A DNA stretch of 17,982 nucleotides, from assembly GCA_946481735.1 (NCBI GenBank), contig CAMLOU010000087.1, positions 1-17,982 on the forward strand, in the 5' to 3' direction. A program made the position numbers and the translations under genes. Every line of letters starts with the position of its first letter. Positions within the stretch are counted from its first letter, which is position 1. Below the pieces are notes generated by a model, which did no database searches, was not told where the DNA came from, and worked only from the letters and a program-made list of their open reading frames with translations. Positions 15,497 through 17,982 of this stretch are shown here, one piece after another. This DNA comes from an uncultured Cellvibrio sp. (GTDB taxonomy: Bacteria; Pseudomonadota; Gammaproteobacteria; Pseudomonadales; Cellvibrionaceae).

Positions 15497-16045
15497 ATGC
15501 ATCCGGCGCAAGTTGCGGTTATCCACTGGCTTAATGAGGTGGTGATCGGTTTACATCTCTGCCCTTTTTCAGCCAAGCCGACGCGTGAAAACCGCGTGCG
15601 CTTTTTTGTGAGCGAGGCGAAGGACGAAGAGGGTGTGCTGGAGGATATGCAGCGGGAAATGGAGTTGCTCGATGCGCACCCCGCCACGGAGATAGAAACC
15701 ACACTGGTGATTGTACCGAATAGTTTGCAGGATTTTTTTGCTTACACACAGTTTCTGCCATGGACTAACCAACTGCTAAAACGCATGAACTGGCAAGGTG
15801 TTTATCAAATTGCCAGCTTTCATCCCGATTACTGTTTTGCCGGCGCAGAACCGGATGATCCGGAGAACCTGACTAACCGCGCGCCTTACCCGATATTGCA
15901 TATTATTCGTGAAGCCAGCTTGGCCAACGCGCTGGAATTTTTTCCCGATGCAGAGGCGATTCCTGATCGTAATCGCGAGCGGGTTGCCTCACTGTCGGAC
16001 GCTGAACGGCGTAAATTATTTCCGTATCTGTTCAGCAGTGAGTAA
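15497..16045 (+). CDS. DUF1415 family protein
   Basis: A 182-residue soluble protein with no signal peptide, recognised as DUF1415. It has the early VIGLHLCPF (16-24), a central YQIASFHPDYCFAG (103-116) and the strongly conserved NRAPYPILHIIREASL (127-142). Cys22, His109 and Cys113 sit in the conserved blocks and could bind a metal or act in catalysis, but no biochemical role is established to my knowledge. The length is typical of the family. The ATG at 15497 has AAAGG ten bases upstream. The gene is divergent from the acetyltransferase across an 88-base gap, in which I see no convincing promoter, and is convergent with the oxidoreductase gene. Confidence 0.9.
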   Translation: MHPAQVAVIHWLNEVVIGLHLCPFSAKPTRENRVRFFVSEAKDEEGVLEDMQREMELLDAHPATEIETTLVIVPNSLQDFFAYTQFLPWTNQLLKRMNWQGVYQIASFHPDYCFAGAEPDDPENLTNRAPYPILHIIREASLANALEFFPDAEAIPDRNRERVASLSDAERRKLFPYLFSSE

Positions 16046-16053
16046 CATGTTGA

Positions 16054-16085
16054 CAGAAATTAATATTTTGGCAGAAAGTAATATT
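16054..16085. repeat. Two imperfect 14-base direct repeats between convergent genes
   Basis: CAGAAATTAATATT (16054-16067) recurs as CAGAAAGTAATATT (16072-16085) with one mismatch and an 18-base period. The second copy ends at the base before the oxidoreductase stop codon. The gap (16046-16085) is otherwise empty; no hairpin terminator is seen for either gene. Confidence 0.5.
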
Positions 16086-17069
16086 CTATTTCTGAGTAAA
16101 ACAATCTATCAGGGACATTACCGCTTTCGCCTCTGCCACGGAACAGGGATTATCACGCTCGCCGCGCAGGTAACGATTAACCTGCTCAATCATCGGCTGC
16201 TGAATGTGAGGTGGATTGGGAATACGAAACGTTTGCTGGCCGTCGCGATTGTTCAGGCGAATAACTTGCTCACCAAAAAAATTGATCGACAGGCTGCCTT
16301 CCGTACCGATAATTTCACACAAGTCCTGCTCCAGATGCGCTGGTACGGCGTAATGCCAACGGCCCTGGAATTCCACCCCCGTTTTTAACCTCGCCCAACC
16401 CAGCACACAATCATCGGCTGGATAAAGCCCCGCCTGGTTGGTGCCAAAGCCGCGGGCCTCTACCACGGGCCCAAACCAATGCAGCAATAAATCCAGCTGA
16501 TGCGGCGACAGGTCATGAAATAAACCGCCACCGGAAATCGTCGGGTTGACTCGCCAGTTTTCATCGGTTTTGGCAATTAAATTGTCATTGGCAGTGCGCA
16601 GCATGTCGATGCGGGCCAGCAGGGGTTTGCCGATGGCGCCTTGTTGAATAAGCTCAAAAAATGTTAAAAAACATGGCACAAAGCGGCGATAGTGGGCCAC
16701 GCATACCTTCAGGGATGTAGCGGATTGCGCGGCGATAATGGCATCGCATTCGGCGGCATTCATGGTCACGGGTTTTTCAATATAGACATGTTTGCCGGCT
16801 GCCAAAGCCGCCAGGGCATAATCTTTATGTTGCAGCGGCGGAGTGGCGATGTAGATCGCGTCTATGTCCGGGTTGGCCAGCAGATCATGTGCATCTGTAT
16901 ACCACAGCGGAACATGGTGACGTTCAGCAAAATCCCGCGCTTTGTGCGCGTCGCGGCGCATGACAGCGAGCAATTGGGAATCGGGATTCTTATAAAATCC
17001 CGGTCCGCTTTTCACTTCAGTCACATTGCCGGCACCGATAATGCCCCAGCGAATGATTTGTCGGGTCAT
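16086..17069 (-). CDS. Gfo/Idh/MocA family NAD(P)-dependent oxidoreductase
   Basis: A 327-residue cytoplasmic dehydrogenase. The Rossmann nucleotide site is WGIIGAGNVTE (8-18), with IYIATPP at 72-78. The catalytic-lysine motif EKP is at 98-100 (Lys99). The C-terminal alpha/beta domain carries GGGLFHDLSPHQLD (180-193), with His185, Asp186 and His190 in the usual substrate positions. Members oxidise or reduce sugars, inositols or related polyols; the substrate cannot be read here. The start codon directly abuts the TAA of the CvfB-like gene with no base between, so translation is probably coupled. No sugar-uptake or catabolic gene lies next to it. Confidence 0.92.
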   Translation of the reverse strand: MTRQIIRWGIIGAGNVTEVKSGPGFYKNPDSQLLAVMRRDAHKARDFAERHHVPLWYTDAHDLLANPDIDAIYIATPPLQHKDYALAALAAGKHVYIEKPVTMNAAECDAIIAAQSATSLKVCVAHYRRFVPCFLTFFELIQQGAIGKPLLARIDMLRTANDNLIAKTDENWRVNPTISGGGLFHDLSPHQLDLLLHWFGPVVEARGFGTNQAGLYPADDCVLGWARLKTGVEFQGRWHYAVPAHLEQDLCEIIGTEGSLSINFFGEQVIRLNNRDGQQTFRIPNPPHIQQPMIEQVNRYLRGERDNPCSVAEAKAVMSLIDCFTQK

Positions 17070-17912
17070 TTACTTTTCCTGTTCCACGAGCGTAATTTTA
17101 TCGTCGTCGATTAAGATTTTCCGTTGCTTATACAGCGTGCTCAAGGCGTTTTTATATTTTCCCTTGCTAACCTGATACTGCCGATAGATTGCATCGGGCT
17201 CACTCTTATCCGTCAAGGTAGAAACGCCATTGTGGTCAACGAGAAACCGGAGAATTTTTTCTGCCAGTTCATCTTTGCCTTTGCTGGATTGTTGCTGGAG
17301 GCTGAGACCGATCTTGCGGTCCGGACGAATATTTTTGATATAGCCCTGCAAGCGTTCGCCATAGACCAGCGTGCGAAAAGCATCGTCGCGAAAAATCAGA
17401 CCCAGGTGCGTATGATTGATTACCGCTTTGTAACCCATGTCACTGCGTCCGCAAATCAGCAGATCCACCGCTTGATCAATCTTCAACCCGTCGGCGCGTT
17501 CCTGCAAATGATGGCTTAATTTGGATGACGCCGTGATGCGATTGGTGTAACTATCGAGATAGACCGTCACCACATAAGAGCGGCCGGCTTCCATGGGTTT
17601 GTGTTGTTCGTTGTAGGGTACCAATAAATCCTTCGGTAGGCCCCAGTCGAGAAAAGCACCTACCGCGTTGACCTCTTTGACTTGCAAGTGGGCACACTGG
17701 CCCACCATCACCTTGGGTGTCAGTGTGGTAGCAATGATGCAATCATCAGAATCGAGGTAGATAAAAACATCCAGATCATCGCCTGGTTTGACAGAGTCGG
17801 CCAGATAGCGACGGGGTAGCAGAATATTACCGAATTCACCACCCGCCAACAGCATACCGGCATCAATCTGTTTGACCGCTTGCAAGCGGTTCATCTGACC
17901 AATCTTGACCAT
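17070..17912 (-). CDS. cvfB: CvfB-like S1 RNA-binding protein
   Basis: A 280-residue RNA-binding protein of the CvfB/YitL family. The N-terminal third forms OB-fold strands (GGEFGNILLPRRYL). A clear S1 motif follows, with VGAFLDWGLPKDLLVPYNEQ at 84-103, then VYLDSYTNRITASSKL. A third S1-like segment has DMGYKAVINHTHLGLIF and RLQGYIKNIRPDRKIGLSLQ. The last 65 residues (from KDELAEKILRFL to KITLVE) form the winged-helix end of the family. In Staphylococcus aureus CvfB influences virulence gene expression; the role in gammaproteobacteria is not settled. AAGG seven bases ahead supports the ATG at 17912. It leads a two-gene unit with the oxidoreductase. Confidence 0.9.
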   Translation of the reverse strand: MVKIGQMNRLQAVKQIDAGMLLAGGEFGNILLPRRYLADSVKPGDDLDVFIYLDSDDCIIATTLTPKVMVGQCAHLQVKEVNAVGAFLDWGLPKDLLVPYNEQHKPMEAGRSYVVTVYLDSYTNRITASSKLSHHLQERADGLKIDQAVDLLICGRSDMGYKAVINHTHLGLIFRDDAFRTLVYGERLQGYIKNIRPDRKIGLSLQQQSSKGKDELAEKILRFLVDHNGVSTLTDKSEPDAIYRQYQVSKGKYKNALSTLYKQRKILIDDDKITLVEQEK

Positions 17913-17929
17913 AGTCCAGCCTTTTACGT

Positions 17930-17944
17930 CACCTATTCAAGGTG
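17930..17944. repeat. Short inverted repeat in the cvfB leader
   Basis: CACCT and AGGTG flank a five-base centre (17935-17939). It lies three bases downstream of the candidate -10 box, at the expected transcription start. That position suits an operator or a 5' hairpin, but arms of five are short. Confidence 0.3.
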
Positions 17945-17947
17945 GCT

Positions 17948-17976
17948 AGTGTAGGCGGTTCGCTGTTCCGTGACCA
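17948..17976 (-). promoter_or_regulatory. Candidate promoter for the cvfB-oxidoreductase unit
   Basis: On the minus strand TGGTCA (17976 to 17971) and TACACT (17953 to 17948) each match four of six consensus bases, with an ideal 17-base spacer. The start would fall near 17941, about 30 bases before the ATG. Confidence 0.35.
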
Positions 17977-17982
17977 GTCAGG

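Overview
The window reads as chromosomal DNA of a Gram-negative gammaproteobacterium of moderate GC content. The evidence is two lipoproteins with clear lipoboxes, close relatives of the Escherichia coli genes yjfL, ygiB and ygiC, a RocR-like response regulator like that of Pseudomonas, and a family mix typical of Cellvibrio and its relatives. The genus is inferred from general resemblance, not shown. Thirteen protein genes fill almost all of the window. No rRNA, tRNA, CRISPR array, insertion sequence or phage gene was seen, and no stretch longer than 300 bases lacks a gene.

Bases 1 to 7434 form a signalling block. A large hybrid histidine kinase (GAF, three PAS, HisKA, HATPase, a degenerate receiver, a full receiver and HPt) is cut by the left edge. 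It is followed by a REC-EAL-REC response regulator whose EAL domain keeps every catalytic residue of a cyclic-di-GMP phosphodiesterase. The two are probably partners. Facing them, five bases away, is an unrecognised 743-residue membrane-anchored coiled-coil protein with a GAF-like region.

Bases 7435 to 11339 hold a small SAM-dependent methyltransferase gene on the plus strand and a three-gene ABC-2 type efflux operon on the minus strand (lipoprotein membrane-fusion protein, ATPase, single permease). A small hairpin that spans both stop codons separates them.

Bases 11550 to 13770 carry yjfL, ygiB and ygiC in tight succession: a DUF350 membrane protein, a DUF1190 lipoprotein and an ATP-grasp ligase of the glutathionylspermidine-synthase family. 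The operon is divergent from the efflux operon. Its biochemical purpose is still poorly understood, and this is the least explained system in the window. It ends at a 108-base near-perfect palindromic element, probably a dispersed repeat, lying between ygiC and a convergent EamA transporter gene.

Bases 13912 to 17912 hold housekeeping and metabolic genes: the EamA exporter, a maltose/galactoside O-acetyltransferase-like enzyme with a TTG start, a DUF1415 protein, a Gfo/Idh/MocA oxidoreductase and a CvfB-like S1 RNA-binding protein. The last two abut exactly (TAA then ATG) and are probably translationally coupled.
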